A DNA stretch of 64,000 nucleotides from an uncultured Candidatus Entotheonella sp. (GCA_951828535.1 OX639990.1:297300-361299); one strand, 5' to 3'. Shown: positions 52,409 through 60,963, counted from the stretch's first letter. The notes: generated from the sequence alone by a model not told the origin. Made by a program: numbers and translations.

Positions 52409-53542
52409 TTACAATCGGTTCTCGTTCTGATCAAAGTAATAGGCGTGCTGAGGCGCGAAGTGCAATCTCAGGGTCTCGCCCTTGCGCACCGGGTTCTGCA
52501 GATCGGTCTTGGCGCAGAACGTGCGGCTGCCGTGCACCAGGTGGAGAAGTTGGGTGGCGTCGGATAGGGAGATGTCCACCGCGTCGACGGTGCAAGGCAG
52601 GGCAGGGGATGCATCGGCGTCGGCCGGGCGCAGGTGTTCGGGGCGCCAGCCAAGGGAGACGCGGGCGCCATCCGGCAGGCGGTGGAGATGGTCGGAAGCG
52701 AGCGGCACGGAAAGGGAGGTGCCACCAACGTCGCAGGTCAAGCTCTCCCCCCAGCGCTGGGCGGGAAAGAAACTCATGGGCGGACTGCCCAGAAAGCCGG
52801 CAACGAACATGTTCGCCGGTTCGTGATACAGCTCCTGATAGGTGCCGACCTGTTCGATGCATCCCTGGCGCATCACTGCCAGGCGATGTCCCATGGACAC
52901 GGCCTCGCCCTGATCGTGCGTGACGAAAATGGTGGTCAGGCCAAATTGGTCGATCAGCTTCTTGACCTCGCTGCGGGTTTGCAGGCGCAATGCCGCATCC
53001 AGGTTCGAGAACGGCTCGTCCAGCAGCAGTACCCGGGGGCTGTGACTCAGGCAACGCGCCAGAGCGACGCGCTGCTTCTCGCCGCCGGACAAACTGCGCG
53101 GCATGCGGCCCAAGAGTTTCTCAAAGCCGATGCCCATGATGCGTGACGTCTCCATTACCCTGACGTCGATGGCGTCCGGCTTCCAGCGGCGCAGGCGGAA
53201 GTAGAAGGCGATGTTGCCGTGCACCTTGAAATGCGGGTAGAGGGCGTAAGTCTGAAACACCAGGCCGATGGAGCGCTGGGAAGGCGAAAATGCGCTGACG
53301 TCCTCGCCGTCGAAGGTCAACTCGCCGTTTTCCGGCCTTTCGAGCCCGGCGATGACGCGCAGCAGCGACGACTTGCCGCAACCCGTCGGACCGACCACGC
53401 TCACCGTCTCCCCGCGGCGAATCCACAGGCTGGCGTTGTTCAGGGCCGGGGTGCCGCGCTGCCGCCCGCTGCCGTAATGCAGGGTCGCCCGCATCAGGTG
53501 GATTTCGCTGCTCTTGGACTGCTCCGAAATGCCCACCACCAT
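52409..53542 (-). CDS. ABC transporter ATP-binding protein, MalK/UgpC-like
   Basis: A 377-residue importer ATPase. Walker A is VSVVGPTGCGKSSLLRVIAG, the Q-loop GLVFQTYALYPHFKVHGNIA, the signature MPRSLSGGEKQRVALARCLS, Walker B VLLLDEPFSNLDAALRLQTR, and the H-loop TIFVTHDQGEAVSMGHRLAV. The C-terminal third is a TOBE/OB-fold region with VSLGWRPEHLRPADADASPA, typical of carbohydrate-uptake ATPases. No permease or binding protein is adjacent, so it may serve transporters encoded elsewhere. The second of two near-tandem ATGs is preferred because GGAGGA lies seven bases ahead. It precedes no other gene on its strand before the SCP2-like gene. Confidence 0.86.
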   Translation of the reverse strand: MVVGISEQSKSSEIHLMRATLHYGSGRQRGTPALNNASLWIRRGETVSVVGPTGCGKSSLLRVIAGLERPENGELTFDGEDVSAFSPSQRSIGLVFQTYALYPHFKVHGNIAFYFRLRRWKPDAIDVRVMETSRIMGIGFEKLLGRMPRSLSGGEKQRVALARCLSHSPRVLLLDEPFSNLDAALRLQTRSEVKKLIDQFGLTTIFVTHDQGEAVSMGHRLAVMRQGCIEQVGTYQELYHEPANMFVAGFLGSPPMSFFPAQRWGESLTCDVGGTSLSVPLASDHLHRLPDGARVSLGWRPEHLRPADADASPALPCTVDAVDISLSDATQLLHLVHGSRTFCAKTDLQNPVRKGETLRLHFAPQHAYYFDQNENRL

Positions 53543-53574
53543 ACGCATTCCTCCCTGGCCTTGCGGCCCGATGC

Positions 53575-54150
53575 TCAGTCGTTAAACGGCGGCGTCTGGC
53601 CCGCCGGCAAGGGGACGTCAAAGCCGTTCAAAAGCAGGGAGATCAGGCTGTAGTAGCCCACCAGAGCGATCAACTCGAACACCCCTGCCTCGCCGAAGCG
53701 CTGTACGGCCTTGGCGTACGTCGCATCCGTCAACCGCTGTGTCCGGTACAACTCGCTGGCCGCGTCGTAGGCTGCGGCTTCGTCATCGTTGCTGAAATCG
53801 GGGCAGTCGCCGCGCTTGATCGCCGCGATGACCGCTTCCGACACGCCAGCCTGTTTGGCCAGCCGCTCGTGCGCCCACCACTCGAATTGCGACCGCCAGT
53901 GGCTGCCGACCACCAGCGTGGCCACTTCAATGACGTTGCGCGACAGCGAAATGTCGAACCGCAGTGCTTCGCCCAACCGCTGCACGCGGTCGCCTACGTG
54001 CGGGTTGAGGAGCATGGCGTTGAACGGTCCGATCAGAGCGCCGTCCTCGCCGCGCATGCCGGGGCCGCGCTTGCCGCCCAAAATCGCCTCGTAGAGTGCC
54101 CGCTGTTCGTCTGACATGGCTTCGGGTTGGACTGGGGTAACACGGGGCAT
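53575..54150 (-). CDS. Carboxymuconolactone decarboxylase (CMD)-like protein
   Basis: A 191-residue helical protein. It starts MPRVTPVQPEAMSDEQRALY and has RNVIEVATLVVGSHWRSQFE, WWAHERLAKQAGVSEAVIAA and FGEAGVFELIALVGYYSLIS, the layout of the CMD/AhpD superfamily. The AhpD CxxC redox pair is not present, so a peroxidase-linked role is unlikely; a gamma-carboxymuconolactone decarboxylase or related catabolic function is more probable. AGGAGAT precedes the ATG. It lies 32 bp upstream of the MalK-like ATPase gene on the same strand and may be co-transcribed with it. Confidence 0.84.
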   Translation of the reverse strand: MPRVTPVQPEAMSDEQRALYEAILGGKRGPGMRGEDGALIGPFNAMLLNPHVGDRVQRLGEALRFDISLSRNVIEVATLVVGSHWRSQFEWWAHERLAKQAGVSEAVIAAIKRGDCPDFSNDDEAAAYDAASELYRTQRLTDATYAKAVQRFGEAGVFELIALVGYYSLISLLLNGFDVPLPAGQTPPFND

Positions 54151-54260
54151 GGCATCTCCTAAAGTCGCATCAGGATTGGGAATGATATAAACCACAACAG
54201 GAACCGTTCGCAGGGTTCATAGCATACAACGCGACTGCTTGTAAAACTGCCCGCGTTGCG

Positions 54261-54301
54261 CTCCTCTCCCCCATCCGCGAGGAAGGGCTGGGGAGAGGGG
54301 G
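54261..54301. repeat. Dispersed intergenic repeat, second copy
   Basis: CTCCTCTCCCCCATCCGCGAG and AGGGCTGGGGAGAGGGGG form a pyrimidine/purine palindrome. It is a diverged, reverse-oriented relative of the element at 23021-23056, again between divergent genes. The 290-bp gap here holds no gene besides this repeat. Confidence 0.55.
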
Positions 54302-54439
54302 CAATCCAAACGGGGACTTGCGCGTCGGTTGAGAAATAGACATGCGCCAAAACCGTCGTTACACTGCGAGCGACACGATGAAACAGTCTCCGCTCGGGGA
54401 CCGGGATCGGCGAAGACGATGGATGCGAGGAGAGCCAAA

Positions 54440-55315
54440 ATGGGGCAGCGCTTGGAGGTCGTTGAGTACACCGACGTGATGTGTTCGTGGGCCTGGGGAT
54501 CGGAACCGAAGCTGCGGCTGCTGCGCTGGCGCTACGAGGACCGCTGCGATTGGCGGCTGGTAATGGGCGGCCTGGTGGCCGATTTGACCAAGAAGCCGAA
54601 TTGGGATCCGGTCGGCCGCGCGCCTCGGTTGTCGGAGTATTGGTCTGTGGTGGCTGGTCGTACCGGCAGCCCATACCCGGTATCGCTCAACTGGACACCC
54701 GGCGGCAGCGAGGCCGCCGGCATCGGATTTTGCGCCGCCCGCCTGCAGGGAGAAGCCGTCGCGCGTGACGCCCTGCGCCGCATGCGGGAAGCGGTGTTCG
54801 TCTTCGGCTGCCCGCCTGACACCCCGGAGCGCGTCATCGACTCTGTCCGCGACACCCCAGGGCTTGACCGCGAACGTTTAGCCCGCGACCTCGCCGGCCA
54901 GGAAGCCCGCGACGCCTACCGCCGGGATTGGGAGGAAACCCGCCGTCCGAACGATGACGTCCGGCACCTTGAAGGCGACTGGCCCGGTATCGGCAACCTG
55001 AAGCAGACCGAGGGCCTCGACCGCTATGCCTTCCCGACCCTGCTGTTTCGCGGCCCCGGCGGCGAGCACACCGTCCCCGGCTGGTGTGACTTCGAGGATT
55101 ACATCAAAGCCATGGAGCACGCCGCGCCCGGCTCGACCGCCGCGCCGCGCCCCGATCCCACCCCGGCGGAGTTGTTCGACCGCTGGCCGCTGATCACCGA
55201 GCGCGAACTCGAAACGTTCTGCGGCCCCGGTAGCCAGCGGCCCGAAGGCGTCAAAACCTACGATTGGGGCGAGGGCGTCGTGTACGTTCGTCCCGAGTTG
55301 TACTCGTCAATTTGA
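54440..55315 (+). CDS. DsbA-family (FrnE-like) thioredoxin-fold protein
   Basis: A 291-residue protein of the DsbA/FrnE class. The N-terminal strand and active site read VEYTDVMCSWAWGSEPKLRL, where the usual CxxC is CSWA, leaving one Cys. An all-helical insert follows (about residues 85-190), and GLDRYAFPTLLFRGPGGEHT carries the cis-Pro before YxxFP-like strands. No signal peptide is seen, so it is probably cytoplasmic. With only one catalytic Cys it may be a glutathione-dependent isomerase or other thiol enzyme rather than a disulfide oxidase. GGAG nine bases before the ATG supports the start. Confidence 0.77.
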   Translation: MGQRLEVVEYTDVMCSWAWGSEPKLRLLRWRYEDRCDWRLVMGGLVADLTKKPNWDPVGRAPRLSEYWSVVAGRTGSPYPVSLNWTPGGSEAAGIGFCAARLQGEAVARDALRRMREAVFVFGCPPDTPERVIDSVRDTPGLDRERLARDLAGQEARDAYRRDWEETRRPNDDVRHLEGDWPGIGNLKQTEGLDRYAFPTLLFRGPGGEHTVPGWCDFEDYIKAMEHAAPGSTAAPRPDPTPAELFDRWPLITERELETFCGPGSQRPEGVKTYDWGEGVVYVRPELYSSI

Positions 55316-55365
55316 ATGGATTGAGCCGGTGCAGGGTTCTGCTTTTGCCGAGACGGGGCTTACCT

Positions 55366-55620
55366 ATGAGTCGCCACGAACAGCTTATGCAGAGAATTCT
55401 CAGTGGTCGTTCGGATGCAAATATCCGTTTCGACGAGTTGTGCGCCTTGCTTGGGAGTCTTGGGTTCGTGGAGCGGGTACGAGGGAGTCATCATATATTC
55501 AGGAAGATGGGTGTGCCCGAAAGGATAACCCTGCAACGCGATGCAAACCATGCGAAGCCCTATCAGGTCCGGCAGGTTCGACGTGTTATCTTGAAGCATA
55601 AACTGGAGGCGACAGGCTGA
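55366..55620 (+). CDS. hicA: HicA-type mRNA interferase toxin
   Basis: An 84-residue HicA-like protein with a dsRBD-like fold. It shows DANIRFDELCALLGSLGFVE, RVRGSHHIFRKMGVPERITL with the catalytic His in GSHHIF, and HAKPYQVRQVRRVILKHKLE. HicA cleaves mRNA and is neutralised by HicB. Its stop codon overlaps the HicB start as TGATG, so translation is coupled. The upstream gene is the DsbA-like protein, 50 bp away on the same strand. No motif is missing, so the pair is likely functional. Confidence 0.87.
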   Translation: MSRHEQLMQRILSGRSDANIRFDELCALLGSLGFVERVRGSHHIFRKMGVPERITLQRDANHAKPYQVRQVRRVILKHKLEATG

Positions 55621-55832
55621 TGTACAAATACGAGATCATTCTCTATTGGAGCAATGAAGATCGCGTTTTCGTAGCTGAGGTGCCAGAGTTGCCTGGATGC
55701 ATGGCGCATGGCGACACGCAGCAAGCCGCGCTAAAACACGTCAATGAAGCGATGGCGCTTTGGATCGACACGGCACGAGAGTTTGGCGACCCCATACCGG
55801 AACCCAAGGGTGAGCGCCTGATGTGGGCCTGA
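55620..55832 (+). CDS. hicB: HicB-type antitoxin (short)
   Basis: A 70-residue HicB-like protein. MYKYEIILYWSNEDRVFVAE, VPELPGCMAHGDTQQAALKH and VNEAMALWIDTAREFGDPIP form the degenerate RNase H-like domain of the family. The C-terminal DNA-binding region found in longer HicB proteins is absent, so repression of the promoter may be weak or use another factor. It is coupled to hicA by TGATG. The downstream 600 bp hold no clear gene. Confidence 0.86.
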   Translation: MYKYEIILYWSNEDRVFVAEVPELPGCMAHGDTQQAALKHVNEAMALWIDTAREFGDPIPEPKGERLMWA

Positions 55833-55973
55833 TGTGATTTCTGGCGTTCCTGAAAACGACCTGCTTGGTCGAGCACGTGCGGGGCCTTGTTCGGGGGAAG
55901 GGATGATTAGACGACGGAATTTCCTAGTGTTACGTCACCTCTTAAATTTTGTGCATAGGAGCAATTCAGAATT

Positions 55974-56026
55974 GTCATTCCGACGAAAGAACGTCACCCC
56001 AGACTTGATCCGGGGCTGGAATCCAG
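55974..56026. repeat. Dispersed palindromic repeat, second copy
   Basis: Starts GTCATTCCGACGAAAG and ends GGGGCTGGAATCCAG, with an inner ACCCCAGACTTGATCCGGGG hairpin. It is a composite or longer variant of the repeat at 8190-8216 and 59744-59771. Confidence 0.55.
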
Positions 56027-56177
56027 GTTTGTTGCGTCCGCAAAAACCTTCTGGACCGGCTTTCGCCAGGGAGACGAAAAATTCTTATCGGCCTTGAAAT
56101 GTCTTAAGGGCAGCCGTTTATTGGCAACTCACCACACATGATGCTTCTACGAGGTTCAAGTACCTATGCCCGAAAAT

Positions 56178-56336
56178 CTGAGAGTCTGATCCATAATTCC
56201 AAATCGGTTCCAATTTTTTGCCAATATCGGGTAAACAGCCGCCTTTTTGCGATGCCTTTTCGTGTCAAACACCCTGAAACCGGCGAAAACCACGCCTGTT
56301 TTTGGGATATCGCCGACTTATGGATCAGACTCTGAG
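56178..56336. mobile_element. MITE-like element with 19-bp terminal inverted repeats
   Basis: CTGAGAGTCTGATCCATAA at the left end and TTATGGATCAGACTCTGAG at the right are inverted copies with one mismatch (18 of 19). The 159 bp between and including them hold no gene, and the interior is not an extended palindrome. The size and ends fit a miniature inverted-repeat transposable element, but no certain target duplication was seen at the flanks. Confidence 0.45.
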
Positions 56337-56457
56337 GAATGCGCGAACTACTTCAACCATGCAGGATATAAAACAACATGATCCGAAAATGCTCTAGGCG
56401 GATGGATTTCTTAGCGACCAAAATTGTTCTGTTACTATCGGAAAGTCAACATCGTCT

Positions 56458-57197
56458 TCACTGTGTCCAATACATTAAATAATAGAAAATTGTGAGAAGC
56501 GCGGCAATAAGTGTAATCAAATTAATAACAACTTTAGAAAGACGCCCAATTAGACTTTGTTCTGCTCTCATTGCGTTGAATCCAGCGGCACCCATAATTT
56601 TAAACGGTATATGAGCAATCCCACCTATCTACCAGATCGGGTTGAATGTTCTGATCAGAGATTTTCTCCGATCTGATTGATAGACTCCAATAGAACGTTC
56701 AAGAAAATTGATTAGCTCATTTATGGGTATATCTAATTGACTGAGTAAAAATATATTACTGATAACCTCTACGTTAACATTTGGTCCCCCAACTGCTGGA
56801 GGAGGGACTCTCACAATGTGTGTATCGATTTCTGCCGCAAAGACTATCTTCGACACTTCTTGCATCATAAGATTTATTTTGGTTCGAACAAGATTTACCT
56901 CTTCGCTTTCGTAGTCTCCTCTACTGGAGTAAAGAATCGCTTGCTCTCGAAATTCAGATAATTTTCTCAAACGTCTGCTGTTCTCATAGCATGTTATTTT
57001 CCTATAGTTTTTTTCCGGAGCCTCTTGGTGGTCATGGGAAAAAGCACCATCGCCCTTATCCGAAGCTGCCTGGCGCGGCTGGTTAGTGGCGCCCTCACGT
57101 TCGTAGCGGCGGCGTCTCCCTCGGAGGCGAAGTGTTGGGTTCCGAACTCAGCCCCGACACGACCATCACCAGCAATTGGTTTGTCTGCATCGTTCAT
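56458..57197 (-). pseudogene. AT-rich unrecognised gene, frameshifted and with in-frame amber stop
   Basis: A minus-strand reading frame without homology I can recognise. From about 57120 it stays open through REQAILYSSRGDYESEEVNL, IVRVPPPAVGGPNVNVEVIS and INELINFLERSIGVYQSDRR to a TAG at 56629. It then continues for 56 more codons: IGGIAHIPFKIMGAAGFNAM and a C-terminal membrane helix VVINLITLIAALLTIFYYLM, with TGA at 56458. The codon before the amber is TGG, and TGG in place of TAG would restore the protein. Upstream, an ATG at 57197 (MNDADKPIAGDGRVGAEFGT) reads into the frame only after a shift near 57090. The 3' two-thirds is markedly AT-rich, suggesting transfer. Confidence 0.5.
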
Positions 57198-57304
57198 CGT
57201 CGTGCGGGTCGCTATGGACCTGCGCTTCGGCGCTCCCGGCGAGGCAGCCGTGCAAGGGTGAGGCTGCCCGTCGGCTAACGGATTTGATTCGCCCCAGCCC
57301 TTCC

Positions 57305-58390
57305 TCACGCCACGCGGTAGCGCGACAATACATCCAGATCGATCTCCAGCCCCAGCCCCGGCCCTTGGGGCACGGCAAACATGCCTTCCACCACCTGCGG
57401 CTCCTCGGTGAACACGCTGGCCTCCTGCGGCGCGTACAGCACCTCCAGCCACGGGGCATGCGGTGTGGCCGCCACCAGGTGCGCGGTGGCCAGCAGGCCG
57501 GGACCGAAGTACGGCGAATGCGACGCCACCTGGATATTGCGGGCCTCTGCCAACGCCGCCACCTTGCGCCACTCGCTGATGCCGCCCACCTTTGTGACGC
57601 TCGGTTGTACAAAGGCTGCGCAGCCGGTTTCCATCATGTGCTGAAACTGGTACACCGTGCAGGCGTTCTCGCCGGTGGCAATCGGGGTCTCGCTGGCCTG
57701 CCCGAGATGCGCCAGCGCTTCGAAATCCTCCGGCGGCCAGATGGGTTCTTCCAGCCAATAGAGATTGTAGGGAATGCACTGCATGGCGATGTCCAGTGCC
57801 TCGTCCGGCGTCCAGGCGCAATTGACGTCCAGCATCAGCAGAATGTCCTCGCCCGCCGCCTCGCGCGCCACGTGCACGCTTTCCAAGTCCACCTGGTGCA
57901 ATTTGATGGCGTCATAGCCTTCATCCCGCGCCTCCGCTACTGCCTCGGATACGTGCTCCGGCGCCGCGTAGCGAACCAGGCTGGCATAGGCCGGCACGTC
58001 GGCGGCTTCGGCGCCGCCGAACAGGCGGTACAACGGCAAGCCGGCGCTCTTCCCGGCCAGGTCCCAAAGCGCAATGTCCACCCCGCTGATCGCAAAGTTG
58101 GTGACACCGTAACGTCCGAACAGGTGGGTGTGGCGGAACATGCGGTCCTGCAGCGCGGTGATCTGCGTGGCGTCGGCGCCGACGAGCATGGGCTTGAGAA
58201 TCTCGCTCACTACCGAGGCGGTGGCCTGCGGCACGCCGTACCCGAACGCCTCGCCGTATCCCGTCAGGCCCGCATCGGTATGCACGGAAATAATCACCTG
58301 GTTGAAATTTCCCCACGTCCACGGCATTTTCTGTTTGCCGGGCGCCATGGGAATGGCCAATACGTGGGCTTGCACGTCGGTAATGTTCAT
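57305..58390 (-). CDS. Mandelate racemase/muconate lactonizing enzyme family protein
   Basis: A 361-residue enolase-superfamily enzyme. The N-terminal capping domain is followed by a TIM-like barrel: YDAIKLHQVDLESVHVAREA (KxH on strand 2), ILLMLDVNCAWTPDEALDIA (metal Asp), YNLYWLEEPIWPPEDFEALA (metal Glu) and TPIATGENACTVYQFQHMME (metal Glu). The end contains NIQVASHSPYFGPGLLATAH, with a His-bearing strand 7. Members racemise, dehydrate or cycloisomerise acid sugars and related carboxylates; the strand-2 KxH (not KxK) points toward dehydratase-like chemistry. It is divergent from a flavin-dependent oxygenase-like gene. Confidence 0.85.
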   Translation of the reverse strand: MNITDVQAHVLAIPMAPGKQKMPWTWGNFNQVIISVHTDAGLTGYGEAFGYGVPQATASVVSEILKPMLVGADATQITALQDRMFRHTHLFGRYGVTNFAISGVDIALWDLAGKSAGLPLYRLFGGAEAADVPAYASLVRYAAPEHVSEAVAEARDEGYDAIKLHQVDLESVHVAREAAGEDILLMLDVNCAWTPDEALDIAMQCIPYNLYWLEEPIWPPEDFEALAHLGQASETPIATGENACTVYQFQHMMETGCAAFVQPSVTKVGGISEWRKVAALAEARNIQVASHSPYFGPGLLATAHLVAATPHAPWLEVLYAPQEASVFTEEPQVVEGMFAVPQGPGLGLEIDLDVLSRYRVA

Positions 58391-58549
58391 GGTGGTCTCC
58401 TGTCGTTGGGCGCCACGGCCCAGGGCTCTTGTGGAATCGTGAATGTGCTATGATACGCAGCCGCTGAAAAGGGCTGCGGCCATCTCTTATCCGCTCCGTT
58501 GACCGGGAGCGAACCCATTGCTTGCCGCCATTATGGAAAGCCAACTCTG

Positions 58550-59719
58550 ATGCTGCAGACAGAGGCTTGTTCGTTGCTCGACACCGCCCGCGACATGGCC
58601 CCTAAAATTCGCGCCTGCGCCGACGAGATCGACGCCAACCGGGAGTTGCCGCGGCCGCTCTTCGAGGCGCTGGCGGACGCCGGGCTGTTCCACATGGCCC
58701 TGCCGCGCGCCTTGGGATGCGCTGAGCTCGATCTGCCTACCTACATCCGGGTCATCGAAGAACTCGGCAAGGCCGACGCCAGCACCGGCTGGGTCATCAA
58801 CCAAGGCGGCATCTTTGGGACCTTTTCGGCCCGCATGCCCCGTGAGGTGGCGCGCTCGATCTGGATCGACACGCCGCGCAGCGTCGTTTCCAACACGCCG
58901 GCGCCGACGGCACAAGCAATCGTGGTACCGGGGGGGTACCGCGTTACCGGCAACCAGGGATTCAGCACCGGTTGCAAGCATGCGTCCTGGGTGGCGCCGC
59001 ACGCCCTCATCGTTGAAGACGGCCAGCCCCGGCAACTCGAAAATGGGCAGCCGGAAACGCGCTACCTGTTCGTGCCGGTTAAGGACGTGGAATTGCTCGA
59101 TACGTGGGACGTACGCGGTCTGCGCGGCACCGGAACGCACCATTTCGCCGTGCGGGATGTGTTTGTTCCCAAGGAGTTGAGCGTCCTCGCCGCCACCGCC
59201 CCGATTCTCGAAAACGGCCCCCTATACCAAATCCCGCGCACCCTGATGTTCGCCTCGGGCGATGCTGCGGTGGCGCTGGGCTTGGCGCGTGCCTGCCTGT
59301 CCGTGTTCATCGAATTGGCTGGAACAAAAACGCCGCGCGCCGTCGAGGGGCTGCTGCGCGATCAGCCGATGGTGCAGGCGGATGTCGGTCACGCCGATGC
59401 CAGCCTGCGGGCCGGGCACGGCCTGCTGACCGAAACGGTGCGAACCGCTTGGGACGAGGTGAATACCACGGGGGCGATGAGCATGGACCAGCGGGCTGCC
59501 CTGCGCATCGCTACGACGCACGCCATCCGCTTGGCCGTGCAGGTGATCGACACGATTTACAATGCCGCCGGGACAACCGCTATCTACGGTGCCCACTTCA
59601 TCCAGCGCGCCTTTCAGGACATCCACGTAATCAGCCAGCACACCCAGGCCCGCCGCGGTCTTTACGAACTGGTTGGACGGCACTTGATGGGCCTGTCCGT
59701 TGACACCTCAAAACTTTGA
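58550..59719 (+). CDS. Acyl-CoA dehydrogenase-fold flavin monooxygenase-like protein
   Basis: A 389-residue protein with the acyl-CoA dehydrogenase fold, close to the HsaA/HpaB-type group. It has ANRELPRPLFEALADAGLFH, ADASTGWVINQGGIFGTFSA, VPGGYRVTGNQGFSTGCKHA with the flavin-side strand, and LDTWDVRGLRGTGTHHFAVR. The catalytic Glu of true acyl-CoA dehydrogenases is not evident, and the C-terminal IYNAAGTTAIYGAHFIQRAF with RAFQDIHVISQHTQ is typical of the oxygenase branch. Such enzymes hydroxylate aromatics or other acids with reduced flavin from a partner reductase. Start ATG 58550 is preceded by GGAAAG. It is divergent from the mandelate racemase-like gene. Confidence 0.82.
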   Translation: MLQTEACSLLDTARDMAPKIRACADEIDANRELPRPLFEALADAGLFHMALPRALGCAELDLPTYIRVIEELGKADASTGWVINQGGIFGTFSARMPREVARSIWIDTPRSVVSNTPAPTAQAIVVPGGYRVTGNQGFSTGCKHASWVAPHALIVEDGQPRQLENGQPETRYLFVPVKDVELLDTWDVRGLRGTGTHHFAVRDVFVPKELSVLAATAPILENGPLYQIPRTLMFASGDAAVALGLARACLSVFIELAGTKTPRAVEGLLRDQPMVQADVGHADASLRAGHGLLTETVRTAWDEVNTTGAMSMDQRAALRIATTHAIRLAVQVIDTIYNAAGTTAIYGAHFIQRAFQDIHVISQHTQARRGLYELVGRHLMGLSVDTSKL

Positions 59720-59743
59720 ACCCGCCACTACACACCCAAATCG

Positions 59744-59771
59744 GTCATTCCGGGCTTGACCCGGAATCCAG
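59744..59771. repeat. Dispersed palindromic repeat, third copy
   Basis: GTCATTCCGGGCTTGACCCGGAATCCAG, with TTCCGGG and CCCGGAA arms. It lies in the 264-bp gap between the flavin-dependent enzyme gene and a small membrane protein gene; that gap (59720-59983) has no other feature. Confidence 0.6.
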
Positions 59772-59983
59772 TGACCTTCCTGAACCCCAGCTTTCGCCGG
59801 CATGGCGGCTTGACTACAGATTATTTTTAACCTTAGAAATGTTCCGGACCGGTTTGCGCTTGCGGTGTCCGGTGCATGTGTGACCGGATAACCGAGGGTG
59901 GATTCACCCGGTTCGGATATCCCATACAGGCACGCGAAAATCGCTCTGTGTGGCCTGCAAGGTCAATGGTGACTCTGGCGCGA

Positions 59984-60343
59984 TTACGTCGATTTAGGCG
60001 GATCGGCTTCTTTCTCCGCCTCCCGTTTTGCCCCCTCAACAATACGCTCCGCGTGTTCTTCCAGAGCCAACCCGGCCGAAAAAATCGGCACGATGGAAAT
60101 AAACAGCACGGAAATATCCCCGGAGTCGCCATACGCAACCGCTGAAATCATTACGATCGGGATGCAAACAACGACAAATACGATGATGAAATTGCCCCAA
60201 AGAACAGCGTCGCAGATCAACTTCTTAATCGCAAAACCGCGCCTTAAGGACGCCGCAAAGGCACCCAGGAATAGAAAAAGCAATGCAAAAAACCCAGGCG
60301 CTAGCAAGTTCCATCCAATTGGCTCAGCCTGCACCATTTGCAT
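59984..60343 (-). CDS. Small multi-helix membrane protein
   Basis: A 119-residue protein with about three hydrophobic segments, LLAPGFFALLFLFLGAFAAS (about 13-32), LWGNFIIVFVVVCIPIVMIS (about 48-67) and ISVLFISIVPIFSAGLALEE (about 77-96), and a Lys/Glu-rich tail. It is probably an inner-membrane protein with no recognised family. The gene is 19 bp downstream of another hypothetical gene on the same strand, suggesting a two-gene unit. Confidence 0.6.
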   Translation of the reverse strand: MQMVQAEPIGWNLLAPGFFALLFLFLGAFAASLRRGFAIKKLICDAVLWGNFIIVFVVVCIPIVMISAVAYGDSGDISVLFISIVPIFSAGLALEEHAERIVEGAKREAEKEADPPKST

Positions 60344-60362
60344 CTCTTTTTACCCACCTTCC

Positions 60363-60809
60363 TTATCGGGCATCGTTGTCTCCCTTGCAGTCAAAACCCG
60401 CAGGGGAAGATGACGATTCACAGGAAGTGCCCGGGGGCAACAAATTCGGAGGAAACTTGGCCCCCTCCGTGCCTTGGAAAACCCAGACAGGCTTCCCTTC
60501 CCAGGGCGATTCATCGTCCGCCGGCTTGATCTGGATGTAGTATTGATCCCCAAACAACAGCACCTCAATCACCTTTGTTCCCGTTACGGTATAGCGCTTC
60601 CCGGGTAGAATGGTATCAACCTTGTTCCCTTTACCGCGCAGTAGACCGGACGGATACCTTTCCCAGGCATCCAGAGGTCCCCGCGGGACAAGTTCCGTGC
60701 CAATTTTGGGAGCCAAGGGAACGGAGGGGTCCTGAGCGTAAGAAAGCATCCAACCATGCGCGAGCCATACCACCAGGAAAACCGGCAAAACGTTGATAAT
60801 GGATTTCAT
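60363..60809 (-). CDS. Exported hypothetical protein
   Basis: A 148-residue protein. MKSIINVLPVFLVVWLAHGW followed by MLSYAQDPS is a Sec signal peptide with likely cleavage after AQ or YA. The mature part is beta-rich: DTILPGKRYTVTGTKVIEVL, LFGDQYYIQIKPADDESPWE and a disulfide-capable PPGTSCESSSSPAGFDC. No family was recognised. AGGAG eight bases before the ATG supports the start. It lies 19 bp upstream of the small membrane protein gene. Confidence 0.65.
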   Translation of the reverse strand: MKSIINVLPVFLVVWLAHGWMLSYAQDPSVPLAPKIGTELVPRGPLDAWERYPSGLLRGKGNKVDTILPGKRYTVTGTKVIEVLLFGDQYYIQIKPADDESPWEGKPVWVFQGTEGAKFPPNLLPPGTSCESSSSPAGFDCKGDNDAR

Positions 60810-60912
60810 AATAAGACTCCTGCGATCTGCAGCTTGCAGGTCATTGAGGGCTTGATCGGGGATCCAGGCCCTCGAATTAAGTACGGTACACGGTCAGCCG
60901 GCCTGGAAAACC

Positions 60913-60948
60913 CCTGGACTCCGGCCCAGGACCAAGTCCGGAGTGACG
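60913..60948. repeat. Dispersed palindromic repeat, fourth copy (reverse orientation)
   Basis: Read on the minus strand it is GTCACTCCGGACTTGG and GGGCCGGAGTCCAG, a relative of the GTCATTCCGG repeat at 8190, 55974 and 59744. It sits in front of the signal-peptide gene and behind the SDR gene. Confidence 0.5.
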
Positions 60949-60963
60949 GTTAAGGTGATGTGA

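Larger units (their letters stand above)
55833..56457. other. Gene-poor stretch between hicB and an AT-rich pseudogene
   Basis: No convincing gene is visible on either strand. It contains one copy of the palindromic GTCATTCC repeat (near 55974) and a 159-bp element with 19-bp inverted ends (56178-56336). Base composition shifts toward AT from about 56340 onward. A 65-codon frame at 56138-56335 lies inside the inverted-repeat element and looks non-coding. Confidence 0.6.

Noticed and set aside
56138-56335. 65-codon frame in the hicB to pseudogene gap
   Set aside because: It coincides with the inverted-repeat element and has no ribosome site or protein-like pattern.
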